A DNA stretch of 64,000 bases, taken from assembly GCF_040581485.1 (NCBI RefSeq), contig NC_090130.1, positions 18,169,656 through 18,233,655 on the forward strand, written 5' to 3'. Under the pieces are notes generated by a model that did not search any database, was not told the origin of the DNA, and worked only from the letters and a program-made list of their open reading frames with translations. Below are positions 51,723 through 61,159 of the stretch, piece by piece. Origin of the DNA: Linepithema humile. Taxonomy: Eukaryota; Arthropoda; Insecta; Hymenoptera; Formicidae. Numbering within the stretch: position 1 is the stretch's first letter; each line of letters starts with the position of its first letter. The position numbers were made by a program, and so were the translations under genes.

Positions 51723-52727
51723 ATGAAGAAATCACATTTTTGGAATAAATATAAGTTCGAAAATGTTGATGGTATTATAGATACAAATGATCCTATAATT
51801 AAAACAGATAATAAAAATTTTATAGTTGAATTAGCATCTATTAATGATTATGTATGTATTTATTTATTTATGAAATACAACTATCCTATATTGTATGACG
51901 AGATATATTTTATGAATTTTCTTAAGTCAGAACATAACTTAGTACTAAAATTAAAACATAATAATAATATAATTGGAATTATAACTGGTAAATTGTGTAA
52001 TCTTAATATTGGTAAATCATATATAATTAATCATTTATGTATTAAGAAAGAATACAAGAACATGGATCTCTGTACTATATTAATAAGCAAAATATCACGA
52101 ATTATATTTGAAAAAAAAATTTATTATTCAATATTTTCGTGTGAAAATCAAATATTTAATTTAAAGTCTTTTTCTATAAAATCGAATTATATATTCGTAA
52201 TAAACAAGATTAAATTAAATAGTAAAACAATTTGTTTATCACAAAAAGATAAAAAATTTAATTATAAATTATTAAATAAGATAATTTCAAAAAAATATAG
52301 TATAAATTTATATGATAGGAATTGTTTAGATGATATTCATAAAGAAAATATTATAAAAAATTATAAAAAAGAATGTAAGAACAAAAATTTATATTTAAAA
52401 TTTGAAAGTGTTGAAGATCTAGACTTTGAATTTAAAGATTGTATATTATTATTTGATAATCAATATAACTTTATTTATTTATCTTTTAATACTATTAAGG
52501 ATATCAGGAGGTGTTTTGCATCAATTTTTTACATAGATCATTTCACGTTTATAAATAAAGTAATATATCATTTAAACATTAATAACGTGTGTGATATTCT
52601 ACAGTTCAATGTTAAAGAAGATGAAAAATTAATGAAATATTTCATAAAGTTGGAAAGTGAATTATACTATTACTTTTACAATTATAATATGACATGTGAA
52701 GTACACGACAATATATATATAACGTAA
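51723..52727 (+). CDS. NMT: Glycylpeptide N-tetradecanoyltransferase (N-myristoyltransferase) homologue, 334 aa
   Basis: N-myristoyltransferase moves myristate from myristoyl-CoA to N-terminal glycine. The order of family landmarks fits. An N-terminal HFWNKYKF resembles the HKFW start of the catalytic core. A GNAT-like strand-helix with IINHLCIKKEYKNMDLCTIL (residues ~99-118) resembles the acyl-CoA-binding NFLCVHKKLR region, followed by ISKISRII. The C-terminal half ends YYYFYNYNM, like the YYLYNW end of NMTs. Length is somewhat under the ~400 aa of cellular enzymes because the N-terminal extension is absent. The frame is intact and very AT-rich like its neighbours. The ATG follows the NPH-I stop by 3 bp. 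Poxvirus entry proteins are myristoylated, which suggests a role. Confidence 0.8.
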   Translation: MKKSHFWNKYKFENVDGIIDTNDPIIKTDNKNFIVELASINDYVCIYLFMKYNYPILYDEIYFMNFLKSEHNLVLKLKHNNNIIGIITGKLCNLNIGKSYIINHLCIKKEYKNMDLCTILISKISRIIFEKKIYYSIFSCENQIFNLKSFSIKSNYIFVINKIKLNSKTICLSQKDKKFNYKLLNKIISKKYSINLYDRNCLDDIHKENIIKNYKKECKNKNLYLKFESVEDLDFEFKDCILLFDNQYNFIYLSFNTIKDIRRCFASIFYIDHFTFINKVIYHLNINNVCDILQFNVKEDEKLMKYFIKLESELYYYFYNYNMTCEVHDNIYIT

Positions 52728-52810
52728 TTACAGTGGCATCTAATAATCTCAAGGATTGTAAAGTACTTGTTTTTTGAAAGAAGTACAAAGACTTTAATAA
52801 TATTAATTTC

Positions 52811-52996
52811 TTATAAATTGTATTTATATATATAATCATTATATGTATAAATGATATTTTTCGTTTTTAATTTTCCGCATTTTTTGCATATCCTACAACA
52901 ATAAAAATATTGTAATTTACTTTCATCGTTTTGTGATAAATACTTATTATCATGATACTTTTTTATTAAATTTGAAAGTTTATCTTTATCATTCAT
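52811..52996 (-). CDS. Small cysteine-containing protein, 61 aa
   Basis: The start at 52996 lies in TAAATG (52994-52999). The protein is Lys/Tyr/Asn-rich with CCRICKKCGK at residues ~33-42, which could hold one metal ion if paired with another molecule. It is transcribed away from the poly(A) polymerase gene. I do not recognise the family. The promoter and Cys motif argue that it is real, but it is short. Confidence 0.45.
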   Translation of the reverse strand: MNDKDKLSNLIKKYHDNKYLSQNDESKLQYFYCCRICKKCGKLKTKNIIYTYNDYIYKYNL

Positions 52997-53133
52997 TTAT
53001 AGCCTTGAAATTTTGAAGTACTAATTTATTGAAAAATTACAAAAGTTATTAAACATTAAATTCTCGGCTTTGTAATTAAATAAAAATATTAATTTTGGTA
53101 ATTACTTGAAAAATTAATATAAATAAGTAAATT

Positions 53134-54330
53134 ATGAGTGACAATCAAACTTTAAATCACTATCTTGGAGACAGAAAATTGTCAGATAACGAGTGTACAA
53201 TACTCCAGGGATATTCAAATAAGATTTCAACCATATGTAAGTTTGATAAGCAAAAATTAAAAAGTCTACTTAATAAATTTTCGGAAACGTTTTTTCAGAA
53301 TGAAATGTCTATAGACAAAAATATTATTACTTATAACAGAATCAATGATAGAGTTAATGAATATTTTAATAGACAAAAGAATTGCAAGTATGATTATAGG
53401 GGGATTATAAATATTATAAAATATCAATTTATAGTTGTTACAAAATATACAAGACTACTGGGAGTTTTAACTAAAGAAGATAATCAAGATATATCAAGGA
53501 CTCACGTAGATGTATCAAGTATTTATAAAACCAGTAAATCGAAAGAATACATAAAGAAAATATCTACTGAATACATAAATAATGTAAAAATAAAAGGAAA
53601 TACTAATGGTAATGTAAAAAATGGTAATACGGACGACGAAGAATTCAAATCGTTGGAATCTATTATCATCAACATTATGAGAAAATTATTATATATACAT
53701 TCGTATTTAATATGTTATGGATCGTATACAAATCACATAATACATAACGTAAAGTATGAAGATATAGATGTATATTTTCCAGAATCATTCTTCTATATGA
53801 TTTTACTGATGTTTGCTGTTAAGATGATAACTGGTTACAATCTTCATATTCTTGGTTATCCATTTATTAAAGGACACTTGTCTTTGTTTTATAATAATAG
53901 AAAATTGATAGATTGCATATATCTTAGTAATTACACACTCGAGAAAATAAGAACAACAGATATAAACGGAATTAAATTTATAGATCCGTTATTTCAACTG
54001 TTAAATCAAATAAGAATGAATAACGAATTATTTAGATGTCATAAAATATATGAAAATAGTGAGAAATATGAATCTGTTTTATACTCTTTTTTACTTTATA
54101 TCAAAGATAAATATAAGAAGTTTGATCTTAAAAAAGTTAAAGAATATAGAAATTCTATTGACTTAAATAATATTAGTTATAAACTATATGGAAATAATAT
54201 ATGCATGCTTAATATTGACAATTTTATAGATATTGAAGATATAAATGATAGATTCGATAAATTAATTGTAATATTATCTGAACCCGAAGTTATAATAGAT
54301 GAATTAAATAGCGTCAATGGAGTATATTAA
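53134..54330 (+). CDS. PAPL: Poly(A) polymerase catalytic subunit, 398 aa
   Basis: This enzyme adds poly(A) tails to viral mRNA; in poxviruses the large subunit VP55 (479 aa) works with a small processivity subunit. The nucleotidyltransferase signature is clear: CYGSYTNHII with G196-S197 and, a short distance on, VKYEDIDVYF with metal-binding D210 and D212. A third acidic strand lies near KLIDCIYLS (~D264). A C-terminal helical region follows. The frame is intact though shorter than vaccinia. A TAAATTATG precedes the start. The coding sequence ends 22 bp before the next start, in the same direction. Confidence 0.88.
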   Translation: MSDNQTLNHYLGDRKLSDNECTILQGYSNKISTICKFDKQKLKSLLNKFSETFFQNEMSIDKNIITYNRINDRVNEYFNRQKNCKYDYRGIINIIKYQFIVVTKYTRLLGVLTKEDNQDISRTHVDVSSIYKTSKSKEYIKKISTEYINNVKIKGNTNGNVKNGNTDDEEFKSLESIIINIMRKLLYIHSYLICYGSYTNHIIHNVKYEDIDVYFPESFFYMILLMFAVKMITGYNLHILGYPFIKGHLSLFYNNRKLIDCIYLSNYTLEKIRTTDINGIKFIDPLFQLLNQIRMNNELFRCHKIYENSEKYESVLYSFLLYIKDKYKKFDLKKVKEYRNSIDLNNISYKLYGNNICMLNIDNFIDIEDINDRFDKLIVILSEPEVIIDELNSVNGVY

Positions 54331-54352
54331 ATAAAATATAACGCGTTTCTAA

Positions 54353-54846
54353 ATGAAATCTTTTTCGAAAGTAGGACTGAGAAAGGTGGAAAAAAATCAG
54401 AAAATATTAAGAAATCAAAAATCAACAGGAGAAACTTTGGTAAGTATAGTTTCTCGAATATAATAGATAACAACAAACAATATCTGATAATGTCTAACCT
54501 AACAAATACATTTTATATAGATATAGACAAGAATAAAATATCAATAAAAAACATACAATCTATGTTGGCTACACTAGCATTATACTCTTTTCTAAAAGAT
54601 AAAAATGAATACGGATGGAGAATATTCAATTATCTTATATCATTGCTTAAATTTAAAATTGAAGACAACTTCAGCGACTATCAAGAATTATCAAGATACA
54701 GAACAGATGGCAATCAAAAGCATATAAAATTGAACATAGAAAACAATACTTTTAACGACTTTACCACAGATAAAAATCAAATAACATCAAATTATTTAGA
54801 TAAATCAGTCTTTATAGCTACATATGGAAATAATGGAGGATTTTAA
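54353..54846 (+). pseudogene. Unidentified viral gene of ~165 codons, frameshifted
   Basis: An ATG at 54353 in TAAATG opens a short basic segment (MKSFSKVGLRKVEKN) that stops near 54465. A second frame, open from about 54430, continues to 54846 and holds 118 codons after an internal ATG at 54490. Together they fit one gene between poly(A) polymerase and P4b, all in one direction. The C-terminal part has a hydrophobic helix (IQSMLATLALYSFL) and Asn/Asp-rich sequence ending NNGGF. The family is not recognised. Confidence 0.45.
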
Positions 54847-54865
54847 ATCGCTCTTTTATTATAAA

Positions 54866-54871
54866 TAAATG
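54866..54871 (+). promoter_or_regulatory. TAAATG late-promoter initiator of P4b
   Basis: ATAAATAAATG places TAAAT directly over the start codon. A T-rich stretch (CTCTTTTATT) lies just upstream, as in strong poxvirus late promoters. Confidence 0.8.
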
Positions 54872-56854
54872 AATAATGAAAAATATATATTTAGAATTTC
54901 TCGAGATGACATTTGTAACTGTAAAGATAAAAATACATTGGATAATTTTATATCAAAAATAAAAGAGAATGAAGAAAATAATATAGATAATTCAATTAAT
55001 CATTACCACATGTACGATCAATGTCAAAACAGATGTGATGTATGCAGAAAGATCTATATGCTCGTCAATAATATGGAGGTTTCTAATGAAGATTATGAAA
55101 AGGGAGGTAAGAAAAAACAAAAAAGAAAGCCTGAAAAAGAAATTGACTTCTTAGAAAAACCAAGTTATTTTAACATTCAAAATATAGACACTTCCAAGAT
55201 AGAACGATTGGGGAAGAAGGCTATATATGATTTAATCAATCAGAATATTTTATTATCCGCAAACACCTTATCTAAAGATATCATAGAAACTATTTTAAGA
55301 AATTACAGTACTGATATAAATAATTTTGAATATGACGCGTTGGTAAAATATATAGAGGACAACACTCCTTATGTCTTGAAACAACAGATATTAAAAACAC
55401 ATCCATATTTTTCTCTTTCGAATCTTAACAAAATTGTTTTGGATAAACAAATGGAACTCTTGGAAGTGATATATAAATCACATTCGTATCAAACATGTAA
55501 TTTTAACAGCAGAATAGTCTCAAAACAGTATAAAAATCTATCTAGTTTAGATAGTGGATTTATAAGAGATGTAGTTTCGTTCGGAAATAATAACGATTTT
55601 ATAGAGCCTGTTATATTTTGTTTATTTGCAAATAAATTAACATTTTTGGACGATTTAATAAACAACGTTGATCCTCTTACTGTACTGACAGACATGATAG
55701 TTAACAAGAAAATAACTGAAGAGAATAAATTTAGAATGTTTTTGAAAGCGTCTGATCTTACAGATTTTATAACAGGAGATACTAAGATAATTAACGGAGA
55801 AGTAAGATTAAAACACGAATTATATAGATTAATATATCACAATATGTTAAAGATGATTGTTTTAAACTTGAGACAAGGTAAGTGGTACAGTCAACTGTCA
55901 GGAGAGTTATCAAAGATAACAAACAAAATAGGATTCAGATCTTACAAAACCGAAGAAGAAAAAATATTATCAACAGTCCTATCGTGTGTTCCATTTAAGC
56001 CTATACTTGTAACAAAAACAACAGACCCTATATCGTCTGTACCTGAATCCGTTGAATTTGTAGAGTTTGATATCATGAGAAATAGATTAGGCAGTATTAA
56101 AGAATCTTTGAAGTTAGATAGTTCTGTATTTAATAATATAAGTTACGACTCTCTTACTAAAAGATTGTGTATAGTTAGAAAATCTATTGTAAAGGAGGAA
56201 AAAAATTGTGCGTATCTTGGAGAAATTGGTAATTTAGGTCCATTTTTAGGTAATAAACTGTCATTTGATATGTTTAGAAATATAAATAATAATTCTGTTT
56301 TATTTGCAAATGGTGTCTTCTTTATTAGTATTCCTAGAATTCACAAGAAATCTTTATCAAGATTTTATAATTCTGGTGCAAAAAACATTGTACTAGACGA
56401 TCCTATAGATATACCTAATGATCCAACAATCGGAGGCGAAGTATTCTCTCTAATAGGAGCTGTATGTTGTAAAACACTAGAAAATTCAGGAATATATGAA
56501 ATGTGTTCATCGAAAAAATATATCGGACGATATTCATATAACAAAATTGATGACGATACGTGGATAAAGTATGACCCGTTTGCAATGTCAGTTCCGTATA
56601 TGAAAAATAAGATCATAGAAGATTCTTTGAGAAAATTGTTTAGAGAACAAAATGTAGAAATAGAAAATTTCGTAATAGATAATGATACTCCTTATGCTAT
56701 AAAAGAGAAAATTAAAAATATTTCTAATGACAAATTTTCAATAAAAGATTTTCTATATAATGGTGGTCATGTTAAAGACGATATTTCTAGATACGCAACA
56801 TTATTGGTATACAACAATGCTGGATTTGAGAATATTATTTGTGACGTATATTAG
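54869..56854 (+). CDS. P4b: Poxvirus major core protein P4b precursor, 661 aa
   Basis: P4b is one of the most abundant virion proteins and is trimmed at its N-terminus by the viral core protease. The length matches vaccinia P4b (644 aa). Family segments are visible: an N-terminal Cys-rich piece (CQNRCDVC, ~52-59), a GGKK site at 79-82 where the leader would be removed, EEKILSTVLSCVPFKPILV (~368-386), and a C-terminal DDPIDIP ... IGAVCCKTLENSG ... YDPFAM region. The start is in TAAATG (54866-54871), 22 bp after the previous gene. The frame is fully open, which is striking given the damage nearby. A Lys/Arg-rich KKKQKRKPEK follows the GG site. Confidence 0.93.
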   Translation: MNNEKYIFRISRDDICNCKDKNTLDNFISKIKENEENNIDNSINHYHMYDQCQNRCDVCRKIYMLVNNMEVSNEDYEKGGKKKQKRKPEKEIDFLEKPSYFNIQNIDTSKIERLGKKAIYDLINQNILLSANTLSKDIIETILRNYSTDINNFEYDALVKYIEDNTPYVLKQQILKTHPYFSLSNLNKIVLDKQMELLEVIYKSHSYQTCNFNSRIVSKQYKNLSSLDSGFIRDVVSFGNNNDFIEPVIFCLFANKLTFLDDLINNVDPLTVLTDMIVNKKITEENKFRMFLKASDLTDFITGDTKIINGEVRLKHELYRLIYHNMLKMIVLNLRQGKWYSQLSGELSKITNKIGFRSYKTEEEKILSTVLSCVPFKPILVTKTTDPISSVPESVEFVEFDIMRNRLGSIKESLKLDSSVFNNISYDSLTKRLCIVRKSIVKEEKNCAYLGEIGNLGPFLGNKLSFDMFRNINNNSVLFANGVFFISIPRIHKKSLSRFYNSGAKNIVLDDPIDIPNDPTIGGEVFSLIGAVCCKTLENSGIYEMCSSKKYIGRYSYNKIDDDTWIKYDPFAMSVPYMKNKIIEDSLRKLFREQNVEIENFVIDNDTPYAIKEKIKNISNDKFSIKDFLYNGGHVKDDISRYATLLVYNNAGFENIICDVY

Positions 56855-57144
56855 GTTACATATTTAATTTTTGTTTAATTTCATTCATTATCTTCTTTGT
56901 AACTTTTGTTTTCCAAAAATTATTTTAAAAACAGAAATAATACATTTAAATTGAAAGATGGATTCGTCAAATAATAAATTAAAAATCTTATACTGCGAAC
57001 TTTATTTCGACGAAACATACGTGTATAATTTGAAGGAAAAATATGATAAGTTAAGTAAAAATGACAAAGAAATTATACAAAAATGTTTGAAAAAAAAATT
57101 GAAATATAAAGTAAATGAATTATTAAATTGTAAAAATCTTTATG

Positions 57145-57152
57145 TTGTAGAC
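57145..57152. repeat. 8 bp target site duplication TTGTAGAC (left; right copy 57869-57876)
   Basis: TTGTAGAC precedes the left end CAGTGCTCGG, and an identical TTGTAGAC follows the right end CCGAGCACTG. The sequence is part of the viral coding frame (Val-Asp codons), so the direction of events is virus first, transposon second. Confidence 0.95.
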
Positions 57153-57868
57153 CAGTGCTCGGAATTAGTCTGAACATTTCAGCCGATTTCCGTGGTATAC
57201 GCCTCCTTTCCTCTTCTTACCGCGCGCGCCGCAGCCGCTAGGGCCAGCGCCGCCGAGCGTTAGGAGCGACACTATCTGATTATGAGTGGGTTCTTCTCCC
57301 TATTTATTAAAATTTAAAAAAATGTATTAAAATTTATTAAAAATAAATTTTTTATTTTTAAATTTATTAAGTGGAAATATTTCAATAGATTTCTATGTCA
57401 CCCATGAGGTACTAATACTGACACGTTTTTCAAAAAGTGGTTTTTATCTACATTATTGCATCAATTGTTCATTCCCATAAAAGGCCAAGAAAATCTAATT
57501 AAGAAAATCTCTTTTATATATATTTTTTTTTAAATTAAGAATTTATTTTTATCTTTAGTGGAATAGGTCTACGGGGGAAACCACTTAAAAAAAAACGCGT
57601 CAGCATTAGTATCTCATGGGTGACGTCAAAATCTATTGAAATATTTACACTTAATAAATTTAAAAATAAAAAATTTATTTTTAATAAATTTTAATACATT
57701 TTTTTTAATTTTAATAAATAGGGAGAAGAACCCACTCACAATCAGATAGTGTCGCTCCTAACGCTCGGCGGCGCTGGCCCTAGCGGCTGCGGCGCGCGCG
57801 GTAAGGAGAGGAAAAGAGGCGTATACCACGGAAATCGGCTGAAATGTTCAGACTAATTCCGAGCACTG
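57153..57868. mobile_element. Non-autonomous hAT-like element, 716 bp, with ~290 bp terminal inverted repeats
   Basis: The left end is CAGTGCTCGGAATTAGTCTG and the right end is its exact reverse complement. The inverted arms run about 57153-57443 and 57578-57868, leaving a ~134 bp AT-rich centre. Arms differ by only a few substitutions and small length changes. A GC-rich part (GCGCGCGCCGCAGCCGCTAG) is unlike the surrounding viral DNA. CAG-starting ends and an 8 bp target duplication point to the hAT superfamily; P-like elements also make 8 bp duplications, so this is likely but not proven. No transposase is encoded, so it needed a helper from a host genome. Confidence 0.9.
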
Positions 57869-58467
57869 TTGTAGACTATATATCTAATATAAAATATGAA
57901 AGTATAGTAAAAAACATAAACAGTTTTAAAACTATTATAGATTTATATAATAAATACTACAATGATAAAGAATATGTTAAATGTATTATTTAAAAGTAAT
58001 AGATTGTTCTATACATTAAAACTGGAAGAATCATATTACCATTTATTTTGTATTTCATGTAATAGTATATGTGAAAAAATAAAGGTAAATTCAGATTTGA
58101 AAGTTGTTATATGTAATATATTTTGTATACATCTCTCAAAATATAAATACTATTGTAAGTGCAACTATTAACACAATAAATTATTACAGATATATATATG
58201 ATAGAATAAATTTTGATAAGGATTTAATACTTAAAATTAAATTAAATTATGATAATCTAGACATCTACATCAAAGAAAAAAAAATTACAGAAATACATAT
58301 TTACAAACAATAAATCAAAATTATCAAATATCATTAATAAGAAATCAACAAAAATAATAGAAGCTGAAAAAAAAATAAACGTATTCTTACAATAGAGGAA
58401 TTTATTACAGAATTTTCTACATAAATTAGTTTTATATTAAAAAATATCGGTTTATTTTTATTACTTA

Positions 58468-58473
58468 TAAATG
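58468..58473 (+). promoter_or_regulatory. TAAATG initiator of the TspO-like gene
   Basis: TATAAATGG over the start, preceded by a T-rich run (TTTATTTTTATTAC) about 5 bp upstream. Confidence 0.7.
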
Positions 58474-59136
58474 GCAGATTTTGATACACTACTAAATGGA
58501 CAAACTAGTATATACGATACTTTATATTTATTCACTATTTTTATACTTCCATTTTTAGGATACATATCTTCTATCATATACAGCCCAGAGTCTGGGAGAA
58601 AATGGTACAAAAGTAATAAGTTTGTTCTTTTGGATTTATCCAATAGTAGTTATGGATTATTTTTTACATTATTCATATATTTATTCGCTGGAATGGGAAT
58701 CATATATATAGCCAATCATTACCTAGAAAACGATAACTTAAAACTTTCTCAAGGAAAACATTTTACAAGAATTAACGATCCTCTTTTCAATATTAGTAAA
58801 TTTTGGGACAGTATAATATTAAGCTTACTTCCAGTAGGATTTTTATTGATATGGATATCCCAACCTTTAATGTTACAATTTAATTCATTAACAATACCAG
58901 GATCTCTTTCTATAATATCAACAATTCTATTCCTATTATTTTCAATATATATGATTAAAATACATTGGATTATAATGATTTTATTCCTTCCGTTGTGTAT
59001 ATGGTGTATATATATGTCTGCATTCTACTTTCTCACTCAAGACGAAACATGTAAAGCTAATCAAGATTCTAAAAATGAAGATGAAAAAAAAATAAAGATG
59101 ATAATAAGACAAAAGACGAATCTAACGACGAGTTAA
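58471..59136 (+). CDS. TspO/MBR (peripheral benzodiazepine receptor)-like membrane protein, 221 aa
   Basis: TspO proteins are five-helix membrane proteins that bind porphyrins and cholesterol. Five hydrophobic segments are seen at about residues 17-37, 65-88, 113-135, 143-163 and 167-190. Family-like spots are GRKWYKS followed by a Gly-containing second helix, a middle helix ending LQFNSLTIPGSL, and a last helix LFLPLCIWCIYMSAFYFL, which mirrors the LLxPYxxW pattern. The hydrophilic C-terminal tail (CKANQDSKNEDEKK) is an extension. The start is in TAAATG (58468-58473). The frame is intact. If not TspO it is some other multi-pass viral membrane protein. Confidence 0.6.
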   Translation: MADFDTLLNGQTSIYDTLYLFTIFILPFLGYISSIIYSPESGRKWYKSNKFVLLDLSNSSYGLFFTLFIYLFAGMGIIYIANHYLENDNLKLSQGKHFTRINDPLFNISKFWDSIILSLLPVGFLLIWISQPLMLQFNSLTIPGSLSIISTILFLLFSIYMIKIHWIIMILFLPLCIWCIYMSAFYFLTQDETCKANQDSKNEDEKKIKMIIRQKTNLTTS

Positions 59137-59147
59137 GACAACCATAA

Positions 59148-60435
59148 TTATTCTTTTTCTATAGGAGTTCCATCTATTGTTGCTTTCGAAACTGGAGTAT
59201 AAAAGTTTACTGTTATATTTTTATCTAATTGATTTTTATCTAACTCATACAATTCTGATAAAGGAGTGATTCCAGTACCTATACTTTTTAAAGCATCTAT
59301 TAAATTCAATGTATATAATATATCTATGTCTTTCTCAGTAAAATTAAATGAATTCTCGAAATTTTGATTATTATTTGAGTTGTTTTTTACAGGCGATGAA
59401 TTATTTATATTATCTTTATAATTTTCAAGATTGTTAACAATATCGTTAGCAGACATATTATATTTATCATTAAATATCTTCTGTATATTTTCAGACGCTT
59501 TGTTTCCAAATACCACGTTTAGAATATCGTTTCCACTTTTAGTTACAAATTTTTCTTTATCAACATTATAAGGTTCTAATTTAGAAATTTTTATCTCTCC
59601 TAAAGAAACATTGATAGCACCGCATAATTCTGGGTCTTGAAGTAATTCTTCTTTTGAAATTGTTTTATTCTTTATCTTATTAATAATATCGTGAATACTT
59701 TTACTTCCTCCTTGAAATTCGTCAGTTATACTATTTGATATGCGTATGAAAATATTTTTGAAATCGTTTCTGTATCTTACATCATTTCTTGATATAAGCT
59801 CGTATAACTTATTTAAATTATCTACAGTTGTTCTCTCAACTATCATTCTACTTCCTCCTTTTTCAAGTGTTTTAGACATAAAATACAAACTTAATAATTT
59901 TGTTAATACTTCTGTAATTATAAGATATTCTATCCCGTAATACATATCTATGTAACATCCTAAAGAGTCATTTATCTTTCTTGAATCAAATTTTACAAAT
60001 AATTTATTAATTTTAATTTCTCCTTCTATAGTTTTTATTATGAAAAATCTTAATATATTTTGAATAATATTAGATAGTAAAACCTTAACACAATCCAATT
60101 TAATATCTGATATATCACTAAAACTTAAAATTTTTTCAGATAATAATACATCTCTTATGTTTTTATTTTTTATTTCTTGTGGAATAATATTATGATACAA
60201 TAGTATTTTTATTCTTTTAGATATTTCGATAAGATTAAACTTTCCATTATAATTTATTTCATTAACTATAAAGTTACTTAATTTCTTGTTGTCATCTGAT
60301 TTTTTATATTTTTTTGAAAAGCTTCCAAGTATACTTTTTAACGAGCTATTTTTTTATATCTTTTTTGTTATTAATAATATCACTATATATTTCTAATATT
60401 TCCTTGTTTATATTATTTAAAAAAATACCCTCCAT
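59148..60435 (-). pseudogene. Virion core protein candidate with GG processing sites, one frameshift
   Basis: The start at 60435 is in TAAATG (60433-60438), divergent with VLTF-3. The first ~30 codons end at a stop caused by a one-base shift in a T7 run (~60350). The other frame then runs open to 59148, about 428 codons in all. GGSR (59847-59858) and GGSK (59700-59711) resemble sites in the core proteins of this block. The C-terminal third has an Asn-rich linker (~59360-59420). The size and several candidate cleavage sites bring G7-type core phosphoproteins to mind, but I cannot confirm that. It ends 12 bp from the convergent TspO-like gene. Confidence 0.5.
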
Positions 60436-60478
60436 TTATTTATAATATTTGTTTAAAATTAGAATTGATTAATAAATG
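60433..60478. promoter_or_regulatory. Divergent pair of TAAATG late-promoter elements (core protein candidate / VLTF-3)
   Basis: CATTTA at 60433-60438 on the plus strand is the minus-strand TAAATG of the core protein candidate. TAAATG at 60473-60478 holds the VLTF-3 start. The 40 bp between is AT-rich and must hold both upstream T-rich elements. Confidence 0.8.
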
Positions 60479-61156
60479 GAAACATATAAGTGCCATAAAT
60501 GTTTATCATACTCGTGTATTAATGTCAATAATGGTTATCTCTGTAAAGAATGTAATGTTCTGTTTTCAAGTACAACTAAAAAATCTAGCAAAAGTAAAAC
60601 TTTCAACAATAAAAAAATCCATTTTAACAATGTTATGAAAGATATTTCAAAACAATATAATATTGAAGATATTATGGAGATAATATATGATTCTATAGAA
60701 GAAAACAATATAGAAAAAAAATTTATAAATCAATCATTGATATGTAGTATATTAAAGAAAAATTCCAACAAGTTAAAAGATTACAAGATGGTATATAATA
60801 TTTTAAATAAGTTAGAAAAAAACGATAAGAAAATATACATACCAACTGATATGAAAAACAATATAGAGATATTATTTTTGTCTTTTATTAATTTCCTATA
60901 TTCAAAAAATAAGCTTGATTCGATAAGCTATAACCTAATATTAAATAATATGTTTAAGCTTTATGGGTTGAATAATACTTTAAAACCAACTGTAAAAGAC
61001 GAAAAAGAAGATTTGTGGAATATGTTTATTTATACTATAACTAATAATTATTTTAATAACGTAATTGAGGTAGACAAAATAAAATATACCAATTATAAAC
61101 CAAAAATGATAACCAACTCTTTATATAAAATTGAAAATAGCACAGACTATCAGTAA
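60476..61156 (+). CDS. VLTF-3: Viral late transcription factor 3 (VLTF-3), 226 aa
   Basis: VLTF-3 is needed for transcription from late promoters. The length equals the vaccinia protein (224 aa). The N-terminal zinc ribbon is visible as C6-x2-C9 and C23-x2-C26. Conserved mid and C-terminal segments include KDYKMVYNILNKL (~111-123) and NTLKPTVKDEKEDLWNMF (~177-194). The start is in TAAATG (60473-60478). It lies next to the VLTF-2-like gene, as A2 and A1 are neighbours in vaccinia, though here they are convergent. The frame is intact. Confidence 0.9.
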   Translation: METYKCHKCLSYSCINVNNGYLCKECNVLFSSTTKKSSKSKTFNNKKIHFNNVMKDISKQYNIEDIMEIIYDSIEENNIEKKFINQSLICSILKKNSNKLKDYKMVYNILNKLEKNDKKIYIPTDMKNNIEILFLSFINFLYSKNKLDSISYNLILNNMFKLYGLNNTLKPTVKDEKEDLWNMFIYTITNNYFNNVIEVDKIKYTNYKPKMITNSLYKIENSTDYQ

Positions 61157-61159
61157 TTT

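Larger units (their letters stand above)
56958..58313 (+). pseudogene. Unidentified viral gene split by a hAT-like element
   Basis: An ATG at 56958 opens ~65 codons of Lys/Leu-rich sequence (ELYFDETYVYNLKEK) before the element at 57153. The frame resumes in step after the 8 bp duplication at 57869 and stays open to about 57990. Further frameshifts link to open pieces at 57962-58171, with CISCNSICEK, and 58104-58313. Fragments continue to ~58430. Without the insertion the gene would be roughly 250-270 codons. I do not recognise it. It is same-strand with P4b and the TspO-like gene. Confidence 0.6.

Noticed and set aside
54353..54490. Splice-like GGTAAGT at ~54438 in a viral gene
   Set aside because: Poxvirus genes are not spliced and no matching acceptor restores a better frame; a frameshift explains it.
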